This document shows, in pieces, positions 47,786-59,874 of a stretch of DNA of 64,000 bases. The first letter of the stretch is position 1. The number at the start of each line of letters is the position of its first letter. The stretch is from Primula veris (taxonomy: Eukaryota > Streptophyta > Magnoliopsida > Ericales > Primulaceae). The DNA lies in assembly GCA_963682055.1 (NCBI GenBank), contig OY821751.1:3720001-3784000 (forward strand). The letters are read 5' to 3'. A program made the position numbers and the translations under genes. Under the pieces are notes generated by a model that was not told the DNA's origin, did not search any database, and saw only the letters and a list, made by a program, of their open reading frames with translations.

Positions 47786-50489
47786 CTATGCAGATAAATG
47801 CTTTTTAACTGCTTTAGTAGATTGGTGAGCGAAGTATTTCTGCATGACATGAACATATGGGTATCCTATAGTGGAGAGAAAGTGTGCCGGCTTTGAAAAT
47901 GAAAGTATTTCATACCAAACTTGGTTGTTCTCATCCAGCTCGACTGAGAACCGTTCTTCTCCAGCCTGTTATGATCAAATAGCAAAAACATAGCCAAGTT
48001 AGTATAATTTCGACAAATTGTTTGATATTAGAGTTATTCTGTAATTCGGGTTTCATGGCTGTAATGGAAAGTTCAATGTGACAGGCTTGGCTTTTATAAG
48101 AACATCACACGCGCACATAGATCTGAAAATAGTACCAAGTTCTCCTATTACGTCAGTTTCATGACTATTTTATTAGATCAAAACTGCACATAGAACCAAC
48201 TTTTGACATCTGAGCAGCATACTTATTGCTCACACACATATAAGAACCGACATTATCTGTGCCAAATGGTATTTATACATGATTTTTAACTTTTACTAAG
48301 TAGTCGTATTACCTAAAGAGCAAGTAACCCCTTCACTTCAAGTTCTAGGTAAATTTCACAGTTAAGAAGGGAAAAATTAAATGTCCTTATTTTGTGAAGA
48401 TAAAATTGGACAATTAAGAAAGCCAACATTGTTGGCTGCAAAAACCTATGAAGATCATCACTGACGTTTTTCTGAGAACCAAATTCGCTAAGGATTTTAT
48501 GCAGAAGGCTAATGATTTATGATTATATATTTTAAAATCAAGTAAAAACTACTTATACTCTTGGATGTTGCCACGGAATCGGGTTCTGTTTTCGAATAAC
48601 TTTCTGCTGCTCAGTCAGAAGATGCTTTGATAACCGATTCTAGGAGTAAAAGATAGTCTGAGCGCGAATCTGAAATAATGCATATTTATATACATACCAG
48701 CAAGTGTCCTTGAAGGGTGCCACTTCCAAACCCAAAAGACGCTCCCCTATTGGTATTACTCCTCATCTCATTTTCATAGACTACTTGAAGAGGCATCATT
48801 ATCCACGGGAAAACTTCTTTTACACAAACACAGAATTTAGTCCCGACTGCAGTCGGAAACTTTGGATCAACACAAGCCCAATCCAATCCGAAATGCCTGT
48901 GAAAATTCAAATAGATAATGTATAACAGTGAGAAATCATGGACTTATCAGGTATACAACGGAAAAACTAGACAATTATATGGCGTTAATTGTAGCAGCTT
49001 AAAGCTCAGCATCTCGTCTAAAACATGTACTATGTTTGGTTGATCGGTTTAAAAGATATATTTTCTTTCTGTTTTTTTTTGTTGTGGAAGCTGGATGAAC
49101 CCGGTTGTTTCTCAACTTCAAAAAGACCCAGCATGTTTACGTAAAAGCAGCAACTAAAGAATCAATAGTAGTACGTAATAATCACCATTATTACTAAATT
49201 ATTAAGTAACTATATCTTCCGGTCCAAAATTTCCAATTATCAACTTTTTATAAGCTCATACTTATTTGCCACTAATGCCTGAAAGTTGTCTGCATTTGGT
49301 TGGCTAGGTTAAAAAGTGTGTTTTACTCATTTTTCCGGCCTCGAAAAGATAGAAATACAGCAGCTTCAAGTTGAATGAACCGTTTTTTCCTGTCTAAAAT
49401 AACCCAGCTTAATATGGCATAACCAAAGAAAATCAAGCCAATGCAGATTGCTCCTGTAAAAATTACCCCTCCATATATGAATCCCTCTCCCCACTAAAAA
49501 ATTTAGGTTCTACCTTGTATGATACACTTAGAAAACAAACATTTTAATTTGGGTTATTGTATTAAAATGCAAACAGACCTCCAACTTTGAAGAGCTTCTT
49601 TACCCTTTTCAAAGGTCTCCATTCCAGAACCAACTAAAGTCCGTGCGTAATTGATTGAAAAACCATCTTTTTCGAGATCTTTTTCTTCTTTTACCATTGA
49701 CAGAGGCTTAGAACTAAGGCCTCTATATTTACTGTCATAGTTAAACGAACCGGATCTGTTCACAATTTGAAAGAAAATTTTTAAAAAAATGTGTAACAGA
49801 TAACATAGTTTGACTTGTTTGGTTGCAGATTTCCGGAACCAAGCTAATTTACTTGAGAATATGTTGGGTTCTTTCATCTTTTTACTGGCAAAAGACTTTT
49901 TGGTCAAAAGGAAACTTTTTAAAAGCAACCAGAAAAAAGCTTGCTTAAAATAAGTTACAATGTAGTGTTTGGCACCATTATAACTTTTTGAATTATAAGT
50001 GACTTATAACTTATTTTTATTGATAAGTCATTAGTCATCTATTTGAACTTATAACTGAGTTGCGAATATATACAAACACATTCTATTAGAAAGTTTTTGT
50101 TTTTGAAAAAATTAATCTGAAAAAACTAAACAAATCGCAAATTCCTAGTTTCTCCACTTTTGAGCTTTTTTGAGCCAAAACTAGCTTAAAAGCTAAAAAA
50201 ACTGACATATCAACACTCATCGATTTTTTTGATCAAAAAGCTAAGAAAAAAAGTTGTTACCAAACATTGCACAAAAATAAAAGTTGGGTTCATGCTCAAA
50301 AAAAGGAAAAAAGTTCAACTTTTAAGTTGGCCAAAAAAACGCGGTATTAAGATATAAAAACCCAACATTGAAGCTAAAAAGCTACAACCAAACAAGCCAA
50401 TATATAAAGCAAAAAGACACTAAATATTACTTAAAGATACAATCTTTTTGCTCTTGAGGAGAAGGGCGACCCCAGCATATGAAAACCAT
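47786..50489 (-). CDS. UPF0548 / DUF1990 family protein, 4 exons
   Basis: Exons (minus): 50489-50431, 49755-49579, 48896-48698, 47965-47786; the phases join to 204 aa. Exon 1 gives MVFICWGRPSPQEQKDCIF. Later blocks include SGSFNYDSKYRG, GFSINYARTLVGSGMETFEK, HFGLDWACVDPKFP, GTKFCVCVKEVFPWIMMPLQ, FGFGSGTLQGHLLAGEERF and SFSKPAHFLSTIGYPYV. These match the order and length of the plant UPF0548 family (DUF1990), whose biochemical function is not established to my knowledge. All introns are GT-AG. No signal peptide or clear membrane span. Start codon chosen because MVF-WGRPSP is the family N-terminus. It lies between the arms of the snRNA inverted repeat, convergent with the IST1-like gene; no functional link is implied. 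Confidence 0.9.
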
Positions 50490-52189
50490 CTAAGCAGAAA
50501 AATCAAAATAATTAAATTTAACACTTGCTCAAACTAATATTCACCAATGCAAAAAAAAAAATTAAAAGAAAATAAATATTGGGTAATTTAAATCATACTG
50601 ATTGGGAAAATGGGTAAAGAATATACCTGGGACTTGAGTGTTTTTTTTAGAGTGGAAAATTAAAATGGGTATATTTCATTTTCAACCTAATATTCAGATT
50701 TGGTATCATTTATTTTAGTTAGATAAGTTAAAACGAATTGTTAATTAATTTAGTCAACATCCGTAATTAGTAAAATATAGTGGGAAAAATAATTAATTAA
50801 TTAGATGAGATACATTTGTAATTATTAAAATAGAGCGGATGTATTTTTGAAAAAATTAGGCAAAATTTGGCAGGATCAACTTTTATTGAGTTTGGTTATA
50901 TTAATGGTACGAATTATGGGCTAGACATATATTTGTCATTTATCTGTAGTATTTATTTAGTATCTGTGTTTGAATTTATTTTCAATTTAGTCCTTTTGAT
51001 TCTTTTGGAAACGGGAAAAAAGCTCTTTAGTAACCTGTATTATTCGGTTTTACCATTTAAGCATTCAATCTTTTATGGTCTTACTAATTTGGTTTCTAAT
51101 CTATCAATTCTCGACTGATTAAGGATTCGACAGCAAAAAAAATCGACGAAATTTCCAATCAATATATCTCACATTTGGAAATATGTTGGCGGAATTGCAC
51201 TCATTATGTGATAGGTGAGAATACGTGACTGGAATTCCATCATTTTGTTTGATACGGTCTCCTATAGGTGGATATTAGTATGTAGGGATCTAAATTCGAA
51301 AAAATTAAAAGTTGTACACTAAGATGGTAAAAGCAATAGTACATAGTATTGAACCGTTTTTTTTCCTTTGGAAAGAAACTACAAAAAGAAATCTACATAG
51401 ATCCGACGACCATAACCTATCGGGTCCGAGTAACTCCATGATTGTTCCAAAATCTTGGTCACTTTTTTGATCGATTTTGGTAGAATAATAATAAAAGAGT
51501 TCTACTAATGTTTACACTGGAAATAGTTTTAAAAAATTGATCTTAATTAAATTATCAAACTGTCATGCATATATATAGCATATGTGCTTAAGGAAATTGA
51601 AGTCTCTTAAGTTGTATAAAAGTATTAAAATGGTACTAGTAATCTGTTTTACTAAAGTAGAGGTAAAAAAAAAACTTTTCTTTAATAGCCGAACAAACCG
51701 ACTAAGGCCATCCTTTGTTTTTATATATAACAATTAAACACCGCAAGCCGCAAGTGATCGAAACCTGATGGTGAGCTAGACATAATATAGTCCAATCCAT
51801 GTTAGACAATCCACTTTACTGTTTACTATTGGCCAAACCGTTTTCTCCTCTCTGTCTACTCGGGTATGTAGCTTTGTCGGATTTCTTCTTCCGGAATTTT
51901 CCAAGTTTTATTGCATTTGATTGGTTCGCTTAATACTATAAATTTAAGCTGGCTCAAACCAAATTTACTTATTTCCCCTCAAATGAGCCGAACGTTCAAA
52001 CTTCAAACTACTTTCTTTAGTTGCAGCTAATCAAGTCCAGATTCTAAAATATGCTTATCACGGCCTCGGCTTGAAGTGTGGATTGGTTTTAACAGATTGC
52101 AAATAACCCGATAACTGAGATAGTTTGAAGTTCACATTTTACATTGGGAAACTTAAAAACATGACATTAGATGACTACAGTAAAGTTAT
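50490..52189. other. Intergenic DNA between UPF0548 gene and arm 2
   Basis: Contains the UPF0548 promoter region on its left side. Otherwise AT-rich with no gene recognised. Confidence 0.5.
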
Positions 52190-52861
52190 CTTATCTTATA
52201 TATTCTCATCTTATTATTCAATATAATCCTCTTTTTTCTTTGTTAAAATTGGTTTTCAAAAAGGAACTTTCTTTCGCAAGTTTAATTTTTGGATATGTGA
52301 GGAGATTTCTTATTTTGTAGCTGAGATGTCGAAGATGCCATCATGTTAACTTAAGTCATAAAATTCAGAAATATTGTTCATACTGCACGAAGAAACTGGT
52401 CAGCTCTCAGCTCAAACAAGTACAGAACACTTGCTGATATATTAGTAGTAAACGAAACATGTAGATGCATTAAGCATACCAACTGCTGTTTGCAAATATA
52501 AATTGTGATATCATTGGTTATTCGAGTTTTTGGGAAATCCACTGATATAACCGTCCTCATAATCCTGTCATCAAGCCTTCCACTGGGTGGTGTTCGATCT
52601 GAAAATAAAGAACTGCCTGATGACTCATGGTAAATAAGTACTGGTAATAGTCAAGGCTCGATAGTTGATATACGAATTATAAACTGGGATGTGGTGTATA
52701 TGATCAATTTGACGACGGAGATGAAATTTCTTATCTGCTCTTGCATATTGATTTAATCAAACTACAGAAAGTACAAGCAGATACAATGACGGATCTGAAA
52801 TGAAAGTATCATAGTGCTATCTTGAATGTTCATGCGTATTGTTCGTAAACTTATTTTATTT

Positions 52862-52912
52862 GTCCCGCATCAAGTACTCTTCGATTGTCTCAAGTAGAAG
52901 GTCATATAAAAT
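52862..52912 (+). promoter_or_regulatory. snRNA promoter (USE + TATA) of U2 copy 4
   Basis: GTCCCGCATC at 52862-52871 (-75) and CATATAAAAT at 52903-52912 (-34). Identical to the promoter of copy 6. Confidence 0.75.
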
Positions 52913-52936
52913 AATCTGCTGAAAATCTTACTATTC

Positions 52937-53132
52937 ATACCTTTCTCGGCCTTTTGGCTAAGATCAAGTGTAGTATCTGTTCTTATCAGTTTAATATCTG
53001 ATATGTGAGCCATCGGCTCACACGATATTAAATTAATTTTTTGAGGGGGAGCGGTCCACTACAGTAGCTTGCTATTGGGACTGTTCATGTGTCGCTTGGA
53101 CGTTGCACTACAGTCCTAGCCTGGCACACCCC
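52937..53132 (+). ncRNA. U2 spliceosomal RNA gene, copy 4
   Basis: 196 nt, from ATACCTTTCTCGGCC to ...GGCACACCCC. All hallmarks are intact: AAGATCAAGTGTAGTATCTG (stem I/branch-site region), perfect stem IIb (GTGAGCC ATC GGCTCAC), the AATTTTTTGAGG Sm site and the 3' stem-loops. A 3'-box-like CACCAAATCAGTAGTAAA follows. RNA and promoter are identical to copy 6. A strong candidate for an expressed gene. Confidence 0.94.
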
Positions 53133-54392
53133 ACCAAATCAGTAGTAAATTCTTACACAATTGTTTTTTACACTTTTCATTATCGCAACAACAGAAACAG
53201 ATGTTTGATTCGAAATCTCAAAAATTTGGGCCTTATCAATTAAAAGACAACTCTTCTGGGCAAATATATGACATGTCACACTCCATTAAACTATTTTTTA
53301 TTTTTTTTACTGAAATCCTCTATGTTATGTATTTATGATATTTATGATAGCCTCTTTCTTACTTTGTTATTTAAACGTGGTGTTCGAGACTTTACTATAT
53401 CCTATTCCAGTCAGATCGTGTTCTACTTGCTTCGTTTGCTTTATGACGCACTGCCTAAATATCAGTAGTACTTTCTTGAGTTTTATTTAGAGAAAAACCC
53501 TTTTTGCATATGTTGTTGAATGTGAAACATTTATGCAGAAAAAAGGCATACCCCAGACTATTGTAGACACATACGCGTAACAATTCACAGGTCGAGATTG
53601 GCTTTCTAATCTCTTACTTGCGCATCTCATCTTAAAACTTGGACAGCAAATACAAATCTTCTAAAAAAAGGAGCTTAGTAGCTAAAAACAGACAAACCTG
53701 CTTGTCGAAGAAATTTAGAGAAAAAGCAATCGAGTAAAGAAACTAAAAGTTCGTATTTCAAACTAATGAAGTAGGTGGTGACCAGTCCTTAACATGGTAC
53801 CCTAGTGCCAAGTTCATAGAATAGCAATTACATCCATTTTTAATGACAAGATTCAAGCTCTTTAGGAATCATGGGTTTTGTCGATATTTGTAGAAAATAA
53901 AATAAATTGTCGTATATAGCTCCCCACTATAAATAAGTAATCCATTTATATATGATCTCCAACTCATCCCAAATACAAATTCCGGTTGCACCAGTGGTTG
54001 TACGAAAACTTCCTGTCATCAATCTATACAAATAAACATACATAGAATTGTAATTGAACCGCGAAAATCATAGGTCCTCATGTCCTGTTAGATTATTCTT
54101 CCAAGTTCTTTGGACTTAATTTCTTTGGACTTAGAAGTATAATTTCGGTTAAGGGGAACTTCACTCTTGGATTTCTTGAAAGCCAAGTTCCTGAAAAGTT
54201 AAAAGTTTACAAAGATGCATACAAATACAACGATGGATCTAAAATTAAAGTATCATAATGCTACTGCTATCTTGTATGGTAATGTGTTTGTGTATTGTTT
54301 ATAAACTTAACTTATTTGTCCCACCTCCAGCATTCTTTTATTAACTTAAGTAGAAGGTCATACAAAACAATCTGCGGAGGAACATAATATTC

Positions 54393-54588
54393 ATACCTTT
54401 TTCGGCCTTTTGGCTAATATCAAGTGTAGTATCTATTCTTATCAGTTTAATATCTGATATGTGAGCCATTGGCTCACATGATATTAAATTAATTTTTTGA
54501 GGTGGAGTGGTTCACCATAGTAGCTTGCTATTGGGGCTACTCATTTGTCGCTTGGACGTTGAACTACTGTCTTAGCCTGGCGCACCCC
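54393..54588 (+). ncRNA. U2 spliceosomal RNA gene or pseudogene, copy 5
   Basis: 196 nt but with TTTTTCGGCC for TTTCTCGGCC, CTAATATCAAG for CTAAGATCAAG, ATCTATTC for ATCTGTTC, and changes in the 3' half (GGTGGAGTGGTTCACCA). The promoter is of the weaker class (GTCCCACCTC at 54318, TACAAAACAA at 54361). Several changes in invariant positions make it a likely pseudogene. It shares the AATATC variant with copy 3 although its flanks pair with copy 2. Confidence 0.8.
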
Positions 54589-56373
54589 ACCAAATCAGTT
54601 GTAAATTCTTACTGCTTTGTAGTTTTGTTATTTTTTATATTTCGGGAATAACAATTGCCTACTCTTTTAATTGTAAACATTTTTTTTCTTACACTTTTCA
54701 ATTATTGTAAAAATTCAAACATATCTAGTTCTGAAAGCGATCTAAAAAATTCTGACCTTATCGAGTAAAAGATTATTCTTCTGCACAATTATACGTGTCA
54801 AACCCCATTAGAGTAAATTTTTTTACTGAAATTCTCTATGTATGTATTTCTGAAATTTATGGTAGCCTTATTTCTTACTTTGTTATTTAAACGTGATGTT
54901 TGAGACTTTATTATATCCTATTCCAGTCAGATTGTGTTCTACTCGCCATGTTTGCTTCGACACGCACTGCCTAATGACCAGTCGTGATATCTTGAGTTTG
55001 GAATCAAATGTGTTACAATTTTTTAGAGGAAATCCTGTATTGCATATGTTGTTGAATGCAATACATTTCCGAGTAAAAAAGGTAATAGCCCAGACAATTG
55101 TAGACACAAGCGTAACAATTCACAAGTCGAGATTAGCTTTTCTAATATCTCACTTGCATATCGAATTTCTTTTTGTTAACGCTTGCACATTGACTTAATC
55201 AAACTACATAAATTAATGAAGATCTTATAATAGATGTACAGCCATAAACGTAGCTTTTAATCAAAATAAAATAGCTGAATTTTAAAGCTACAGACAAACA
55301 AACCTCCAGTTCAATGATAATTAGAGATACCCAAACTTAAGAGAACTTGATTTCGGTGGCGAACAAATGAAAATATGAGTCACCTCTTTGCCAACCTTCT
55401 TTCGGAATTCTTACATATATAAAAAGTAATCAAAAACTACTTGCATTGTAACTTTTGTACAAAATCAAAATTTCGGAACGAACAAAATAAGCAAAACCGT
55501 CCAATTATAAACTCCGGCACATTCATTCTGATTCTGCTTCCACCACTAGTTATACAGTTATACTACAGTTCCCTTTTATAACTGCATGTATACTAATGAT
55601 ATATACATATAACATGTATATGATGAGAAAAACCTATGATCTTATAAGCATCTTACTACCAAGGCCTTGTGGATTTCCAGTTTTTCGAACTTTGAAGTTT
55701 AAGTCTAAGTTAAGTGAATGAAACTTGAATTGTTACTACATTTTTATACGGTTTAAATTGTATAAACAGTAAAGTGAGGCTCGATGATCGTCAGAGGTAG
55801 GCAATGCCTAGCATCACTCGACATTTTTTTCTCAAATTCTAAACTTTAAACTTGGACTAAACATGTGTAGAGGAAAACGCATTTTACAAATATTTGAACT
55901 TTTTAACATGGATTATGAAATCCGAACGGATGGGTTGTTCTTGAGTTTAGAATATAAATTTCTGAGTGTATACATATCTTATCTAATGAATGTTCACAAT
56001 AACCAAATTATTATTTAATGGCAACTAACTCAAGCAAGGAGGTTTTATAACCTTCTTATGATCACAAATAATTTTCAAACCTATTATTCTTGTAACAAAT
56101 TACATGCAAACTACAAATTTGTAAACAAATTTTTAACCTATTATTGACTTGATCAAACAGAAATAATAGTAGATTTGCAGTATTCTGAAGATGCACGGAA
56201 TGATGAGATTACTTTTTGCAGGTTAAGACAGTTAGAAAAAAAACATGTGTATTTTGTGAATTTATACGACTTCAGTAAGTAAAACGAAATTTGTGTCATA
56301 TACGAGTATACAACCATCAAATGATCACCGGAAAATTGAAGACAATATAAAACAAACCTCCCTTAACAATATT

Positions 56374-56400
56374 CTTCTTGCCTTTCTATCCTTTAGGTTA
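56374..56400 (+). pseudogene. Decayed 5' stub of a U2 gene
   Basis: TTGCCTTTCTATCCTTTAGG is the inverted-repeat partner of the stub at 30100-30126; homology to U2 ends after about 28 nt. Confidence 0.4.
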
Positions 56401-57875
56401 TTTTTTTTAACTTTTTAGCAATCTTGTTGTTAAACCAAGCATCAAACAAAGTACCAACTTCCAAACTATTCAAGCTACAAAAGCGCATGAATTGAGTGAC
56501 AAAGCTAAAAAAAAACGAAACTATAGAAGTACTGATTTAAAGACAATATAACAGAAGATAAACCAATATTATGACTTTATACACAGAAACCCAAAAGCCC
56601 GGAAATTCAGAAATACTGTTCATATTGCAAAAAGAAACTGATACAGAACACTTACTTTCATACTGTAGTAGTAAACGAAACATGTGGATGCACTTGGAAA
56701 GCATTACCAACTGCTGTTTGCAAAAACAAATTGTGATATCATTGATTTATTCGAGTTTTTTGATAATCCACCGACATAACATAACCGTGCTGATAATCCT
56801 GTCATTGTTAAGTTTCCACTGGGAGGTGTTCGATCTAAAATTAAACTGCCTGATGATTCGTAGTAATTAAGTACTGTTAATAGTCAAGGCTCGATAGCTA
56901 TTTTATGAATTATCAACTGGAATGTGGTGTAGATGATCAAACTACAGAAAGTACAAGCAGATTTGCAGTGTGTGGAAGATGTTCTCAATGAAGATTAGCG
57001 GATAGACACCATTGTTTAAGGCTGTATAAAACAAACTTCTGAAAGAGTAAAAGTCGTATTCATGAAACCAAATAAACATTAGATTAAAGAAGCTGGTTAC
57101 ATGTTAAGGTGCAAGGCTGAAATTTTACAATATACCTGCAAAAGCTTCTAAAAAACGGAGAGCTTAGTTACTAAAAACAGACAAACTTGCTTGTCAATGC
57201 AATTTAAAAAAATAACAGTCGAGTAAAGAAACTAAAAGTTCGTATTTCAAGCTAATGAAGTAGGTGGTGACCAGTGACCATGTCCTTTACGTATACGTAG
57301 AACCCTAGTGCCAAGATCATAAAAATGCAACTGCATCCATTTTTAATGACAAGAATCAAGCTTTTTAGGAATGATGGGTCATTGTAGAATTGTACTACGC
57401 CGTGTCAAAAAGAGGTTCTCGAGTTTTTGTAGAAAATAAAAATAAAAATGTCGTATGTACAGCCTTCCCCTATTAATAAGTAGCACGTCTATATATGACC
57501 TACAACTCATCCCAAATACAAATCCCGGTTGCACCAGTGGTTGTACTACAACTTCCTGTCATCAATCTATACTTGTTTCATCATTCTATGTATGTTTATA
57601 AGTATAGATTGATAAGTTTACAAGTATTATAAGCATACATAGAATTGTATTTGAAGTTTAAACAGCAAAACTCTTAGGTCCTTTTTCCCAGTCCTTACCA
57701 GAATTCATTTCTTCACACTTAATAAGTATATATTCGGTGAAGGGGAACTTCATTGTTGGATTTTTTTAAAGCCAAAAAGTTACTGTAGTTGATTACAGAG
57801 ATGCATACAAATACAATAATAGATCTAAAATGTAATATATAGGTAATGCGTATTGTTTGTAAACTTAATTTATTT

Positions 57876-57926
57876 GTCCCGCATCAAGTACTCTTCGATT
57901 GTCTCAAGTAGAAGGTCATATAAAAT
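57876..57926 (+). promoter_or_regulatory. snRNA promoter (USE + TATA) of U2 copy 6
   Basis: GTCCCGCATC at 57876-57885 (-75) resembles the plant USE; CATATAAAAT at 57917-57926 (-34 to -25) is the TATA box. The ~32-bp gap between them is the polymerase II type (polymerase III plant snRNA promoters have the boxes about 10 bp closer). Confidence 0.8.
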
Positions 57927-57950
57927 AATCTGCTGAAAATCTTACTATTC

Positions 57951-58146
57951 ATACCTTTCTCGGCCTTTTGGCTAAGATCAAGTGTAGTATCTGTTCTTAT
58001 CAGTTTAATATCTGATATGTGAGCCATCGGCTCACACGATATTAAATTAATTTTTTGAGGGGGAGCGGTCCACTACAGTAGCTTGCTATTGGGACTGTTC
58101 ATGTGTCGCTTGGACGTTGCACTACAGTCCTAGCCTGGCACACCCC
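57951..58146 (+). ncRNA. U2 spliceosomal RNA gene, copy 6
   Basis: 196 nt, identical to copy 4 over the whole RNA, its promoter and the 3' box. Its outer flanks pair with those of copy 1 in arm 1. Strong candidate for an expressed U2 gene. Confidence 0.94.
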
Positions 58147-59242
58147 ACCAAATCAGTAGTAAATTCTTGCTGTTTATAAAATCTATCATCTCTTGCTAAT
58201 TTTAGTTTAAACCAAAAAATAATTACTCTTCCATTTGGATAATTCTTATATGATAATTACTAACCGATTAGGAGCTAAGGTTAATTAGAGATCTGGAGTT
58301 ATTGCAGAGACAGAAACATACTTACTTCGAATATCTTTGGGTCTTGTAGAGTAAAAGATAACTTTCCTGCACAAATATATGATGTGGCGCATCCCTTATA
58401 CCGGTCGTAATTTTTTTTAACTGTGATTTTTTATGTATTTCGAGATATTCAAGTCAGATCGCGTTGTACTCGCCACGTTTGCTTCGACACGCACTGCCTA
58501 ATGATTAGTCGTACAATCTTGAGTTCCAATCAAAACGTGTAATTATTATTAGAGATAATAACTTTCTGCGTGTGTTGTTAAATACGATGCATTTCCGAGT
58601 AAAAAAGGTATACTACAGACAATTGTAGACACATACAATACACAGGTCGAGATTGCCTTTCTAGTCTATCGCTTGCATATCGATTTTTTTTAATTAACAC
58701 TGTAAGAGTCTATTCAATCCCACTAGTAGACCTCAAAGACGGGATGGAGATAAACTCATTACTAATAAACTATAGGCTTAATAAATAAGCAAAATATGTA
58801 CCCCTAAATCGACCATGCATGATGGCGAAATGTTAGAGACTAAAATTCTCCATGCCTTTCAATGCTTTCTTAAATACCGATATCGAAGCATTTTTATTTT
58901 TCAGACAATAAAATATTGTCAATCCATCTTAAACCTTTGGTCAAAAACTAATCAAGCTCGTATAATTGCTTATAACCAAAAAGTAGCTTATAATAGCTCG
59001 TACAAAAACAAAATAAACTGAATAAAAAGCTACGGACAAACAACCCTCCAGTTCAATGAGTTTTAGAAATATCCAAATTTTAGAGGAACCTGATTTCGAG
59101 CCTCCTTTTCGAGCCTTCTTCCGGAATTCTTAAATTTATAAAAAGTAATTAAAAACTTAATTTATTTGTCCCACCTCATGTATTCTTCTCTTATCTTAAG
59201 CAGAAGGTCATACAAAACAATCTGCTGAGGAACTTAATATTC

Positions 59243-59874
59243 ATTCCTTTCTCTCCCTTTTGGCCTACGGAAAAATTGTTAAAATGATATCTAACCTATT
59301 AACTTGTAGTGATTTGATATTCAACCTAACAAACTTTTTAAATTGGTACATAATCTATACATTTCGCTTTAATTTTGTACCCAACCTAACATTTTTTCTA
59401 ATTTGCTACCCAACCTAACATTTTTTTTCTAATTTGGTACCCTACCTATGTGTTAAAAATGGATGATTGAAAACAGACCGAGTCTCTTAATTGAACTGTA
59501 TACGTATATGTTGTGTACCAAATTAGAGCGAAACATATAAATTGTGTACCGAATTAAAAAAAATGTTAGGTTGTGTACCAAATTAGAGCGAAATGTATAG
59601 GTTGAGTACCAAATTAGAAAGTGTGTTAGGTTGGGTACCAAATCACTAAAAATTGATAGGTTAGGTACCATTTTAGCATTTTTTTTTCTTTGGCTAAGAT
59701 TAAGTGTAGCATATGTTCTTATCAGTTTAATATCTGATATGTGAGCCATTGGCTCACACGATATTAAATTAATTTTTTGAGAGGGAGTGTGGGCCATCAC
59801 AATAGCTTGCTATTGGGGCTACTCATGTGTCGCTTGGACGTTGCACTATAGTCCTAGCCTGGCACACCCCACCA
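59243..59874 (+). pseudogene. U2 copy 7 split by a fold-back transposon
   Basis: The 5' piece (59243-59265, ATTCCTTTCTCTCCCTTTTG) keeps the USE/TATA-class flank of copies 2, 3 and 5. After about 425 bp of inserted DNA the U2 sequence resumes at TTTGGCTAAGATTAAGTGTA (59690) and continues through the Sm site to ...GCACACCCC near 59874. The insertion lies in stem I, before the branch-site recognition sequence, so a functional U2 cannot be produced. Confidence 0.85.
59266..59688. mobile_element. Fold-back MITE with long inverted arms inside U2 copy 7
   Basis: The left arm (AAAATGATATCTAACCTATT... CCCAACCTAACATTTTTT) is the approximate complement of the right arm (AAAAAATGTTAGGTTGTGTA ... GATAGGTTAGGTACCATTTT). 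Both are built of short TTGGTACCCAACCTAACA-like sub-repeats. U2 sequence TTTTGGC(C)TA precedes and TTTGGCTAA follows, consistent with an 8-9 bp target duplication as in Mutator-like MITEs; the superfamily is inference. Confidence 0.7.
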
